This document shows, in pieces, positions 9,236-17,100 of a stretch of 64,000 bases of DNA. The position numbers and the translations under genes are program-made. The stretch spans positions 51,697 through 115,696 of the forward strand of contig CAIVSY010000025.1 in NCBI GenBank assembly GCA_903908715.1, written 5' to 3'. Below the pieces are notes generated by a model. That model searched no databases. It saw only the letters and a program-made list of their open reading frames with translations, and was not told the DNA's origin. The stretch's first letter is position 1; each line of letters opens with the position of its first letter. This DNA is from an uncultured bacterium. GTDB lineage: Bacteria > Verrucomicrobiota > Kiritimatiellia > CAIKKV01 > CAITUY01.

Positions 9236-10578
9236 AGAAACCCGCCGTTTCCCCTTCCGAATTCCTCCGTGTTGCCGGCCCCACCCTGCGCGGCCTCCTG
9301 GCCGACGGGCCCGTATTGCCGGTGGTCACCTTTGATGATTCGCCCGCCGTCCTGTCGCTAGTTGGGAACCGGCGCCGGATGTCCCGGATTGTGACCGCGG
9401 CGCCTGCGCGCGGTGCCGGCACCGACGGAGTTGATTTCCCCCTCGTGATTCCGGTGGCAGCAAAGGAGCCGTCTGCCCTGGCGGAACTTTTGCGGCAGGC
9501 TGTATCCGAACATAAACGCGGGTTCGGTCAAAAGCCCCGCGTAGTCCTGGTTGCGGGTCTCGGGCTCTTTGCCGCGGGTGCGGACTGGCGGGAGGCGAAT
9601 GCGAAACGGGAGTTAACCATCCGCGCCATTTGCTCCATCCTGCCCGCCACCCGGAACAGCACCAAGGGACGCGGCCTGACGGAACAGGGTGTGGATTACT
9701 CCGCTTCAGGTTGCAATTGCTCCTGCGCCTCCTCCTGTGGCGGCTCCTGTGCGGGGCGTGCCAACGGCAAGGTCGTGGTCGTGACCGGTGGTGCGCAGGG
9801 ATTCGGCCTGGAGATTGCGCGGCAACTGGCTTGGCAAGGCGCCCATGTGGTTCTGCTGGACATCAACCAGGACGGTGCTTCCGCCGCGGCGGGGGCCCTG
9901 GCCGCACAATGCGGACCCGGCCGCGCGCTGGGGCTTGCGGCAAACGTCACCTCGCCCGATTCCCTGGCCTCCGCGATGCTGGCGGTTATCCGCCAGTACG
10001 GCGGTTTCGATGTCTTCATCTCCAACGCGGGCGTGTTGAAGGCCGGCAGCGTGAAAACCCAGAACCCCGCCGATTTCGACTTTGTCACCGCCGTGAACTA
10101 CAAGGGATACTTCCTTTGCGTGCAACATGCGGCCCCGGTGCTGGCCGCCCAGCATGCGGCCAATCTGGACTACTGGAGCGACATCATCCAGATCAACTCG
10201 AAGTCCGGCCTGGCAGGCTCCAACCGCAACGGCGCATACGCGGGAAGCAAGTTCGGCGGAATCGGCCTCACCCAGTCCTTTGCACTGGAATTGGTCGATG
10301 ACAACATCAAGGTGAATTCCATCTGCCCGGGCAATTTCTTCGATGGTCCTTTGTGGTCGGACCCGAAGAACGGACTCTTTGTCCAATATCTTCGTGCCGG
10401 GAAGGTGCCCGGCGCAAAAACTGTTGCCGATGTCCGGAGGTTCTACGAGACCAAGGTGCCCATGCGGCGCGGCTGCGAGGCGCCGGATGTCGTTAAAGCC
10501 ATTCTCTATATCATGGAACAGACCTATGAAACCGGCCAGGCAGTTCCCGTAACGGGCGGCCAGGTAATGCTTTCGTAA
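9232..10578 (+). CDS. Short-chain dehydrogenase with aldolase-linker-like N-terminus and Cys-rich hinge
   Basis: The 448-residue protein has a C-terminal SDR domain (about 178-448): VVVTGGAQGFGLEIA cofactor loop, FISNAGV, a Tyr-x3-Lys pair near 335-339 (AYAGSKFGG) and an ICPGNFF segment. It resembles sorbitol-6-phosphate dehydrogenases and the SDR half of rhamnulose-1-phosphate aldolase/lactaldehyde dehydrogenase fusions. Residues 1-155 resemble the region joining aldolase and SDR in those fusions (PRVVLVAGLGLFAAG), but no aldolase metal site is visible. Between the two lies a hinge with five cysteines in 13 residues (C161, C163, C165, C169, C173). It overlaps the PHP gene by four bases. A sugar-phosphate or lactaldehyde oxidoreductase role is inferred. 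Confidence 0.8.
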   Translation: MKKPAVSPSEFLRVAGPTLRGLLADGPVLPVVTFDDSPAVLSLVGNRRRMSRIVTAAPARGAGTDGVDFPLVIPVAAKEPSALAELLRQAVSEHKRGFGQKPRVVLVAGLGLFAAGADWREANAKRELTIRAICSILPATRNSTKGRGLTEQGVDYSASGCNCSCASSCGGSCAGRANGKVVVVTGGAQGFGLEIARQLAWQGAHVVLLDINQDGASAAAGALAAQCGPGRALGLAANVTSPDSLASAMLAVIRQYGGFDVFISNAGVLKAGSVKTQNPADFDFVTAVNYKGYFLCVQHAAPVLAAQHAANLDYWSDIIQINSKSGLAGSNRNGAYAGSKFGGIGLTQSFALELVDDNIKVNSICPGNFFDGPLWSDPKNGLFVQYLRAGKVPGAKTVADVRRFYETKVPMRRGCEAPDVVKAILYIMEQTYETGQAVPVTGGQVMLS

Positions 10579-10590
10579 CCAAGGAGAGTT

Positions 10591-12273
10591 ATGCAAAAGA
10601 AAAAACCTGCAACGATTCCTGAAACCCAGTACGCCGTTCAACTGACTGGCCCCGGCGAATTGACGTTGAACACCGCCAAGCCCGTGGATGCGGTCGGACC
10701 GTACAGCATCCTCGGCAAGGTGGAGGCCGTGAGCCTGTGCTTCTCGGACCTCAAGCTTCTCAAGCAGTTCACCGAGCATCCGAGGAAGAGCGAACTCGTC
10801 TCTGGCCTGCCCGCCGACACCCTCCCTACCCTGGCCGGTTATGTCCCGGGCACCAGGCCTGCGGTTCCCGGTCACGAATGTGTGCTCCGGATCGTGGCCG
10901 TCGGCGAAAAGGTCAGGCATCATAAGATTGGCGAACGGTGTCTGGTGCAAGCCGACTACCGGCACCTGCGCACGGCCGGATCGAACGGCGCATTCGGTTA
11001 TAACTTCGAGGGTGCCCTGCAGGAGTATGTGGCCCTGGACGAGCGCGTGGTCATCGAGGAAAGCACAGGCGAGCGATTCCTGATTCCGGTGCCCGACAAC
11101 CTGAGTGCCTCGGCGATTGCCCTCGTTGAGCCGTGGGCCTGTGTGGAGAACTCGTACGTGACGCCCGAGCGCCAGGCCGTCAAGCCTGGCGGCCGTATGG
11201 CGGTGGTGGTCGAGGAGGGCCATACTGCCCAGGGGATGGATGAATGCTTTCCCAACGGGAAACCCGCCACCCTCACATGGGTCGGAGTCGATTCCGCAGG
11301 GTTGCCGCAGGCCTCCGGGCTCGTTATCACACGTGCGGCGACTGCCGCCGAACTGGAGAACGAGAGGTTCGACGATATTGTCTACTTCGGGGCTGCACGG
11401 CAGACCCTGGAGATCCTGAATGACAAGCTCGCCGCCGGCGGCATCCTGAACGTCGTGACGGCGGGACGGAAAATCGGCCAGCCGGTTTCAGTGGGTGTCG
11501 GCCGCATCCATTACGGGATGACCCGGTGGATTGGGACCAACTCGGCGCTCGCGTCTGACGCTTATTCAAGCATCCCCAAGACCGGTGAACTGCGGAACGG
11601 TGACAGCCTTTGCATTGTGGGGGCAGGCGGTCCGATGGGCCAGATGCACGTCATCCGGGATGTCTGCACCGGCCATTCCAACGTAAGTGTGGTTGGCACG
11701 GACTTCGATGACGCTCGGCTCGCGTCCGTGATGGAGAAGGCCGGTCCGCCCGCGAAGGCCAACGGAGTCAAGCTCCGGATGGTGAACACAAAGAACGACT
11801 CACCGGGCGGCCCCTTCAGCTACTCCGTCATCATGGCACCCGTTGGCACTCTGGTTGCGGATGCAATCCGCAACAGTCAGCCGGGCTGCCGGATCAACAT
11901 TTTCGCGGGTATCCCTGCGCCTGTGCGCCAGGAACTGGATCTGGACCTGTATATAGCAAACCGCTGCTTCATGTTCGGGACCAGCGGTTCCACGATCCGT
12001 GACATGATGCTCGTGCTGGAGAAGGTGATTGCCGGGCGGCTCGACACCAACCGCAGCGTCGATGCGGTCAGCGGCATGGCAGGCGCGCTGGACGGCCTCG
12101 CCGCCGTGGAGAACCGTTCGCTTGCGGGAAAGATCGTGGTGTATCCGATGTTGCATGGCATGGCCCTGACCCCCTTGAACCGAATCGGGAACACCCTGCC
12201 GGTGGTGGCGGGAAAACTGGATCACGGGCACTGGTCGGCTGCGGCCGAAACGGCACTGGTCGGGAAGTCCTGA
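10591..12273 (+). CDS. Large zinc-type (MDR) dehydrogenase, L-sorbose-1-phosphate reductase-like
   Basis: The 560-residue protein belongs to the medium-chain dehydrogenase family but is about 150 residues longer than usual. Catalytic-zinc features are visible at C50 (SLCFSDLK) and GHE (94-96), with a later Glu in VEPWACVENS. There seem to be two Rossmann-like halves. One lies around 207-300 (MAVVVEEG...FDDIVYFGA...LAAGGILNVV) and lacks a clear GxGxxG. The other starts near 343 (VGAGGPMGQMH) and ends with RINIFAGIPA. The closest family I recognise is SorE-like L-sorbose-1-phosphate reductase. It starts 12 bases after the SDR with AAGGAG upstream. It probably acts on a sugar or sugar-phosphate in the same pathway. 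Confidence 0.8.
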   Translation: MQKKKPATIPETQYAVQLTGPGELTLNTAKPVDAVGPYSILGKVEAVSLCFSDLKLLKQFTEHPRKSELVSGLPADTLPTLAGYVPGTRPAVPGHECVLRIVAVGEKVRHHKIGERCLVQADYRHLRTAGSNGAFGYNFEGALQEYVALDERVVIEESTGERFLIPVPDNLSASAIALVEPWACVENSYVTPERQAVKPGGRMAVVVEEGHTAQGMDECFPNGKPATLTWVGVDSAGLPQASGLVITRAATAAELENERFDDIVYFGAARQTLEILNDKLAAGGILNVVTAGRKIGQPVSVGVGRIHYGMTRWIGTNSALASDAYSSIPKTGELRNGDSLCIVGAGGPMGQMHVIRDVCTGHSNVSVVGTDFDDARLASVMEKAGPPAKANGVKLRMVNTKNDSPGGPFSYSVIMAPVGTLVADAIRNSQPGCRINIFAGIPAPVRQELDLDLYIANRCFMFGTSGSTIRDMMLVLEKVIAGRLDTNRSVDAVSGMAGALDGLAAVENRSLAGKIVVYPMLHGMALTPLNRIGNTLPVVAGKLDHGHWSAAAETALVGKS

Positions 12274-12382
12274 TCATGGCCGGGGCGGATGGCGAACGGT
12301 TTTGCCGCCGGAAATTCGCGATCCAATTTTCTTGAGAACGGCTGGATGATTATGGGAATATGGACGTGATATGTGCCTGCTA

Positions 12383-12424
12383 CCGGAATGCGTTCCGGGA
12401 GAGTGGCCCAGCCGCCCTGGGCGG
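12383..12424 (+). promoter_or_regulatory. Two hairpins in the acetate kinase leader
   Basis: CCGGAA-tgcg-TTCCGG (12383-12398) is followed by CCGCCC-t-GGGCGG (12412-12424). The second arm of the latter runs into the GGAGG ribosome site (12423-12427) of the ackA ATG at 12434. It could modulate translation, or be chance in GC-rich DNA. Confidence 0.3.
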
Positions 12425-12433
12425 AGGAAAGGA

Positions 12434-13732
12434 ATGCAAGGTATGTCCGGTTCAACACAACCCCGCAACGCGCCGCTGAACGTTCTTGTTGTCAACGCCG
12501 GCAGTTCCTCGCTCAAATTCACCATGTTCCGCATGGATCACGAAACGGTCCTGGCGCGCGGGATTGTCGAGCGGATCGGCCAGAATGAGCCATTCCTGAA
12601 GTTCGAGCGGCATAACGGGGCTGTCTTCAAGGAGCAGGCTTACGTTTCCACACACGAGGAAGCCCTGCGCATGATCTGCAACCGGCTTGTGGATGCCGAG
12701 ACGGGTGTGATGCAAAGCATGGACGAGGTGGAAGCCATCGGGCATCGGGTAGTGCATGGGGGTGAAAAGTTCCACGATTCGGTCACCGTAACTGAAGCCG
12801 TGAAGCAGACAATCCGCGACTGCTCGAGCCTGGCTCCGCTTCACAACCCGCCCAACCTCGGGGCCATCGAGGCCTGCGAACGAACTTTCAAAGGCGTTCC
12901 GAATGTCGCGGTATTCGACACCGCCTTTCATCACGGCATGCCGCCTTACTCCTATCTCTACGCCATCCCATACGAGTATTACCAGAAGTACGGGATCCGT
13001 AAGTACGGGTTCCACGGCACCTCCCACAAATTTGTGGCCACCGCTGCCGCGCGCCTCATGGGCAAGCCGCTGGGCGAACTCAGGCTGATTACCGCCCATC
13101 TTGGAAACGGGGCGAGCATCACTGCCGTGGAGCGGGGCAACGTGCTGGATACAAGCATGGGAATGACCCCGTTGAACGGGCTAGTCATGGGAACACGGTG
13201 CGGCGACATTGATCCGGCTGTTGTGCTGTACCTCGCCCGGCGCGGAATGACCCCTGACGACATCGATAAGCTCCTGAACAAGTGCAGCGGTTTACTGGGC
13301 GTCTCCGGTATCGGGAGCGGTGATATGCGCGACAATGTGGCCGCGGCAGAGTCCGGTAATGTGCAAGCGCAGAGGGCTATCCGGATGTTTGTCCACAGGC
13401 TGGTGTCGTATATCGGATCCTACTACACCATCCTCGGCGGGGCGGACGCCGTCATTTTCACGGGCGGGATCGGAGAGAACAGCCTTCCGATCCGGGAACA
13501 GGTCGTGGAGCGGCTTGCCTGCCTCGGCTGCCACCTGGATCACGAGAAGAACCGCAATGCCTTGGGCAAGGCCGCGATCATCAGCACACCCGACAGCACC
13601 TTGCAGGCCATCGTCATGCCCACCAACGAGGAACTGATGATCGCCCGGGAAACCGTGCGCCTGCTGACGGTCCCCTGCAAGAATATGCTTTGCACCCAGG
13701 GATTCCCCGTGCAAACGAATTCCCACTCTTGA
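12434..13732 (+). CDS. ackA: Acetate kinase
   Basis: The 432-residue product makes ATP and acetate from acetyl phosphate and ADP in the cytoplasm. Family signatures run in order: VVNAGSSSLKF, HRVVHGGEKF, HNPPNL, VFDTAFHHGMP, KYGFHGTSHKFV, LGNGASITAV, DTSMGMTPLNG, MGTRCGDIDP and FTGGIGENS. ATG 12434 lies six bases after GGAGG. An open frame extends 21 codons upstream without support. It is 160 bases after the MDR gene, the longest gap in this unit, and 21 bases before pta. This pair turns acyl-CoA from the E1-E2-E3 complex into ATP. Propionyl phosphate is a known alternative substrate of the family, which matters if the 2-oxoacid is not pyruvate. Confidence 0.96.
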   Translation: MQGMSGSTQPRNAPLNVLVVNAGSSSLKFTMFRMDHETVLARGIVERIGQNEPFLKFERHNGAVFKEQAYVSTHEEALRMICNRLVDAETGVMQSMDEVEAIGHRVVHGGEKFHDSVTVTEAVKQTIRDCSSLAPLHNPPNLGAIEACERTFKGVPNVAVFDTAFHHGMPPYSYLYAIPYEYYQKYGIRKYGFHGTSHKFVATAAARLMGKPLGELRLITAHLGNGASITAVERGNVLDTSMGMTPLNGLVMGTRCGDIDPAVVLYLARRGMTPDDIDKLLNKCSGLLGVSGIGSGDMRDNVAAAESGNVQAQRAIRMFVHRLVSYIGSYYTILGGADAVIFTGGIGENSLPIREQVVERLACLGCHLDHEKNRNALGKAAIISTPDSTLQAIVMPTNEELMIARETVRLLTVPCKNMLCTQGFPVQTNSHS

Positions 13733-13753
13733 AATCCCCAGAGGAATGACCCC

Positions 13754-14761
13754 ATGCCGCTTCTTGACACCCTGATCCCAAGAGCCCGTTCCGCCCGCCG
13801 CTCCCTAGTCCTCCCGGAAGGACATGACCCGCGCGTCATGCAAGCGGCCGCCAAGATCGTTCAAACAGGCATTGCCTCCCGCATCCTTGTTCTGGCGACT
13901 CCATCCGAGGCGGCCAGTTCCATGGCCGGAGTATCCTTCGCGGGGCTCCCGGTGACCATCATGGATTACCTGAATTCACCCGAGGCGGACGATCTTGCTG
14001 CCAACTTCGCGGAGCACCGGAAGCACAAGGGAGTGACCCTTGCACAGGCCCGGAAAATGATGAACGACCGCCTGTACTTCGGGAACATGATGGTCCGCAC
14101 GGGAATGGTGGACGGTCTGGTGGCCGGCAGTATTGCCTCCACACCCGACATGGTCCGGACAGCCTTTCACTGCATCGGCACAGCTCCCGGCATCCAGACG
14201 GCCAGCAGTTTCTTTGTGATGGATCTGGCGCGGCCGACCCCGGGCGGGGATTCCGTCCTTCTCTATGCCGACTCCGGCGTCAACCCGAATCCGACCGCCG
14301 AGCAACTGGTCGACATCGTGGTAGCCACCATACGTTCCTACCAGGCGCTCATCGGCGGCCAGGCCCGCGTGGCCCTGCTTTCGTTCTCCACCCGCGGCAG
14401 CGCCGCCCACCCGTTGGTGGATAAGATGACCCTGGCCACCCGGCTTTCGGTTCAACGCGTAAAGGAGCTTGGGCTCGACGCCGTCGTGGACGGGGAATTA
14501 CAATTGGACGCTGCGATCGTGCCCTCCGTAGCCACCAAGAAATGCTCCGATAGTCCGCTCAAGGGTGCCGCCAACATCCTGATATTCCCCGACTTGCAGG
14601 CGGGGAATATCGGCTACAAGTTGACCGAGCGACTGGCCGGTGCCACGGCGTATGGACCGATCATGCAGGGGCTGGCCAAGCCGGTCAACGACCTTTCCCG
14701 CGGGTGCACGGCTGATGACATTGTCGGCGTGGCCGCTATCACTATCTGCCAGGCAGGCTGA
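13754..14761 (+). CDS. pta: Phosphate acetyltransferase
   Basis: The 335-residue single-domain protein exchanges the CoA of acetyl-CoA for phosphate, giving acetyl phosphate for AckA. It has the short Pta form without the N-terminal DRTGG/P-loop domains of E. coli Pta. Visible landmarks are LVLPEGHDPRVMQAA, the MVRTGMVDGLVAGS segment, VLLYADSGVNPNPT, VALLSFSTRGSA, VDGELQLDAAIVP and NILIFPDLQAGNIGYKL. GAGG lies upstream of ATG 13754. It is the last gene of the rightward unit. The next gene runs in the opposite direction. I see no clear terminator hairpin with a T-run after it. Confidence 0.95.
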   Translation: MPLLDTLIPRARSARRSLVLPEGHDPRVMQAAAKIVQTGIASRILVLATPSEAASSMAGVSFAGLPVTIMDYLNSPEADDLAANFAEHRKHKGVTLAQARKMMNDRLYFGNMMVRTGMVDGLVAGSIASTPDMVRTAFHCIGTAPGIQTASSFFVMDLARPTPGGDSVLLYADSGVNPNPTAEQLVDIVVATIRSYQALIGGQARVALLSFSTRGSAAHPLVDKMTLATRLSVQRVKELGLDAVVDGELQLDAAIVPSVATKKCSDSPLKGAANILIFPDLQAGNIGYKLTERLAGATAYGPIMQGLAKPVNDLSRGCTADDIVGVAAITICQAG

Positions 14762-14799
14762 ACCGCCCGCAACCCGAACCGTTTCACGGCCCTGACGGG

Positions 14800-15501
14800 T
14801 CAGAACAGCACTTCCCGTATGCCCGCTACCGACAGGCATTTCCTCCCTGCGGTTTTAAGCCAGGGTTTAAGACCCTTCTCCGGCATATCGAAAACCTGGC
14901 CGTTCGAACCGGCGATGCATTGCACAAACGGCGCCGGCTGCAGGAATGTGTAATCGTGCGATCGCCGGATGATCGGATACAATACGTACTCAGCCCACGC
15001 CCGCTGCTCGTCGTTCATGGCATGATACGCCCCCATGATATGGCTTGCGTAGAACGACCTGGAGACGGCGAAGAGACTTACGATGGCCTTTTTCTGTAGA
15101 AAGATCAGATCCATCACCACCCCGACCTTGGTCAACTGCAATGGGATGCGTTTTGCCAGATCCCCGATATTCTTGAATCGGTAACGACCCGATATCTTGA
15201 TAAAAGCGGGCGCATCCAGATACTCACCGACAAAGCGATCCAGCATCTCAAACTCCTGATATCCCTTACCCCGTTCCGGCTGCGCGGAAAGGGGTAACTG
15301 CACGGTCCGGAGTCCAGGGGTCTCCAGGAAGAAAGGGTCTTCCCGTATCTTGTACGCAGAATTCTCAATGAACCATACCGGACCCTGCGCCAGATAGTGG
15401 CGAATGGCACCGATATATTCCTGCCTGCGTTGCACGGGATCATTGTGCAAGGCCCGCACCGCATTGGGGATGATGGTTCCGGTGAGCACAAAAGGAATCA
15501 T
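14800..15501 (-). CDS. Hypothetical protein, possibly glycosyltransferase-like
   Basis: This encodes a 233-residue soluble protein with no signal peptide or membrane segment. The N-terminus (IPFVLTGTIIPNAVRAL) looks like a short Rossmann strand, followed by RRQEYIGAIRHYL and PVWFIENSAYK. The body contains YRFKNIGDLAKRIP and an MGAYHAMNDEQRAW segment. The overall look is reminiscent of small glycan-biosynthesis transferases, but no catalytic motif is diagnostic and I would not assign a function. ATG 15501 has GAAAGG upstream. It stands alone, convergent with pta and divergent from the DUF3863-like gene. Confidence 0.65.
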   Translation of the reverse strand: MIPFVLTGTIIPNAVRALHNDPVQRRQEYIGAIRHYLAQGPVWFIENSAYKIREDPFFLETPGLRTVQLPLSAQPERGKGYQEFEMLDRFVGEYLDAPAFIKISGRYRFKNIGDLAKRIPLQLTKVGVVMDLIFLQKKAIVSLFAVSRSFYASHIMGAYHAMNDEQRAWAEYVLYPIIRRSHDYTFLQPAPFVQCIAGSNGQVFDMPEKGLKPWLKTAGRKCLSVAGIREVLF

Positions 15502-15682
15502 GCCATCCAGCCTTTCTTTAAGTCTGCGACTCTAGCGAAGGCCGGATGCGAACGTCAATATGCAGTGGTGATTCGTGTTGCATCCCGGCTGTAGAATCGG
15601 TACGAAATGCCCCGCTGGGGACGAAGGGCTCACACCTCTATCCCGGCGGCATACAGACAAACAGGAACAACCGCGTGATCCC

Positions 15683-16966
15683 ATGATAAAGGCAATGAAA
15701 CAACTTCCGGGCAACCGATGGCTCACGCTCAACACCGTTGTGCGGGTCAACCAGATCGAAGTAACCCGCGACAGGAATGCCGGAGACGACGAAACGGCCA
15801 ACCACACCCTGGAGTCAGCCATGGCTTTCCGGAACGCCGTTTCGGCAGGCTGGCCCGAGGCCAGGATCACCTGGGCCTTCAGCTGGCGCGCCCTTCACTC
15901 CAGCTCGCCAAACTACCAGGCCATTCGGGAATACGCCAAGGCCTGTCACGGGAAACATGGGGATGATGTAACCTTCATTCCCGGCGCCTACTTTTCCAAC
16001 GCCTACAACTCCAGGGAACAGGTCAATCTTGACCTGCATGATGGCCTGCTGCGCGTCTCTGAATTCATGGGCGGCGGTTTTCGCCCTTCCAGCGTCGTTG
16101 CCGGATTCCTCGCGGCGGACAACCTGCGATATCTGGCCGAAAAGGAGGGGATCCACGTCTGCCAGGGAAACATCTGGAGCCAGTACGCCATTGACAACCA
16201 GGATGGCGACGGATCGATCTGCTACCCCTATTATCCCTCCCGGGAACACTTCTGCAAGCCCGCGCAAGGAAAGGCGGATTTCATCGATTGCGTCAACCTC
16301 GACGGCTGGACCATGGATTTCCTGGCCGCGCGAAGAGAAGGTTTCGAGGATGGCTTCAACAGCCGCATGGGCGTCGGCCCAATCGAAACAATCCGGGCGT
16401 TCGGCCCGCAAATCGGTTTACAGCAGATGCTGGGCACAACCGCCACGCATTTTGATGACGGCTTTTTCCGGAACGGATTCGCCTGGGTGACCAATTGCTG
16501 GGAAATCTGCCTGGTGGACCAGATCGGGCATCTCGAGGTATTGACCCGGTGGCTGAAGGAAATCCGGGAGCGTTGGCCCGAGGCCCGGTGCGTGACTCAG
16601 GGGGAATTCGGTCTGCTATGGAGACAGCATTTCCGCGACAACACGATGGTCAATTACCGGTTTGTCCAGTGCGGAACGGGCATTGGCGGGTCCGATCGAG
16701 ACAAGGAAATCCGCTGGTTCATGAACCCGCACTTCCGCCTCGGCCTGCTCCGGAACCTCGAGGGGCGCGCCCAGGAGCAGGTGATTGATTTTACCCGGTA
16801 TGATCTCCCCGCCGAGGAACCCAGGGAATTGACACGCCGATGGAGCCTGATGGGGCAGATCAACCAGAAACAGACCCGTCCGCAAGACCGGCCCATCGCT
16901 CTCCGTGAACTGCCGGAGGCGGACCGGAACCGCATACTCGGTTGTTACCCTGAACTGAAGCCGTGA
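15683..16966 (+). CDS. DUF3863-like protein, putative carbohydrate-active enzyme
   Basis: The 427-residue protein has no obvious signal peptide. Segments such as NRWLTLNTVVRVNQIEVTR, AITWAFSWRALHS-like ARITWAFSWRALHSSS, HGDDVTFIPGAYF, NLRYLAEKEGIHVCQGNIWSQ and GDGSICYPYYPS recall the DUF3863/DUF3864 proteins of Bacteroides and PVC bacteria. Their fold is thought to be polysaccharide-deacetylase-like. Aromatic-rich and His/Asp-containing stretches (WTMDF, THFDDGFFRNGF) fit carbohydrate binding. The start is uncertain: ATG 15683 has only a weak ribosome site, and ATG 15695 is an alternative. It is followed 134 bases later by the NagA-like gene, so an amino-sugar or glycan link is possible. Confidence 0.6.
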   Translation: MIKAMKQLPGNRWLTLNTVVRVNQIEVTRDRNAGDDETANHTLESAMAFRNAVSAGWPEARITWAFSWRALHSSSPNYQAIREYAKACHGKHGDDVTFIPGAYFSNAYNSREQVNLDLHDGLLRVSEFMGGGFRPSSVVAGFLAADNLRYLAEKEGIHVCQGNIWSQYAIDNQDGDGSICYPYYPSREHFCKPAQGKADFIDCVNLDGWTMDFLAARREGFEDGFNSRMGVGPIETIRAFGPQIGLQQMLGTTATHFDDGFFRNGFAWVTNCWEICLVDQIGHLEVLTRWLKEIRERWPEARCVTQGEFGLLWRQHFRDNTMVNYRFVQCGTGIGGSDRDKEIRWFMNPHFRLGLLRNLEGRAQEQVIDFTRYDLPAEEPRELTRRWSLMGQINQKQTRPQDRPIALRELPEADRNRILGCYPELKP

Positions 16967-17100
16967 TCCCTCCGGCAGCAAGAAACTCAACCGATGAGTA
17001 GCGCCGCAGAATCAGGTTGCTTTTGGAGGGCAGAAAGCATTCCCTATGTGAACCATGACCCGCAACCTTTACATCGCGGACAAGCCGGAAAGGCCGCACA

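Noticed and set aside
9706..11223. A 505-codon open frame on the minus strand
   Set aside because: It is antisense to the SDR and MDR genes. Its composition is typical of a shadow frame and it has no recognisable motif.
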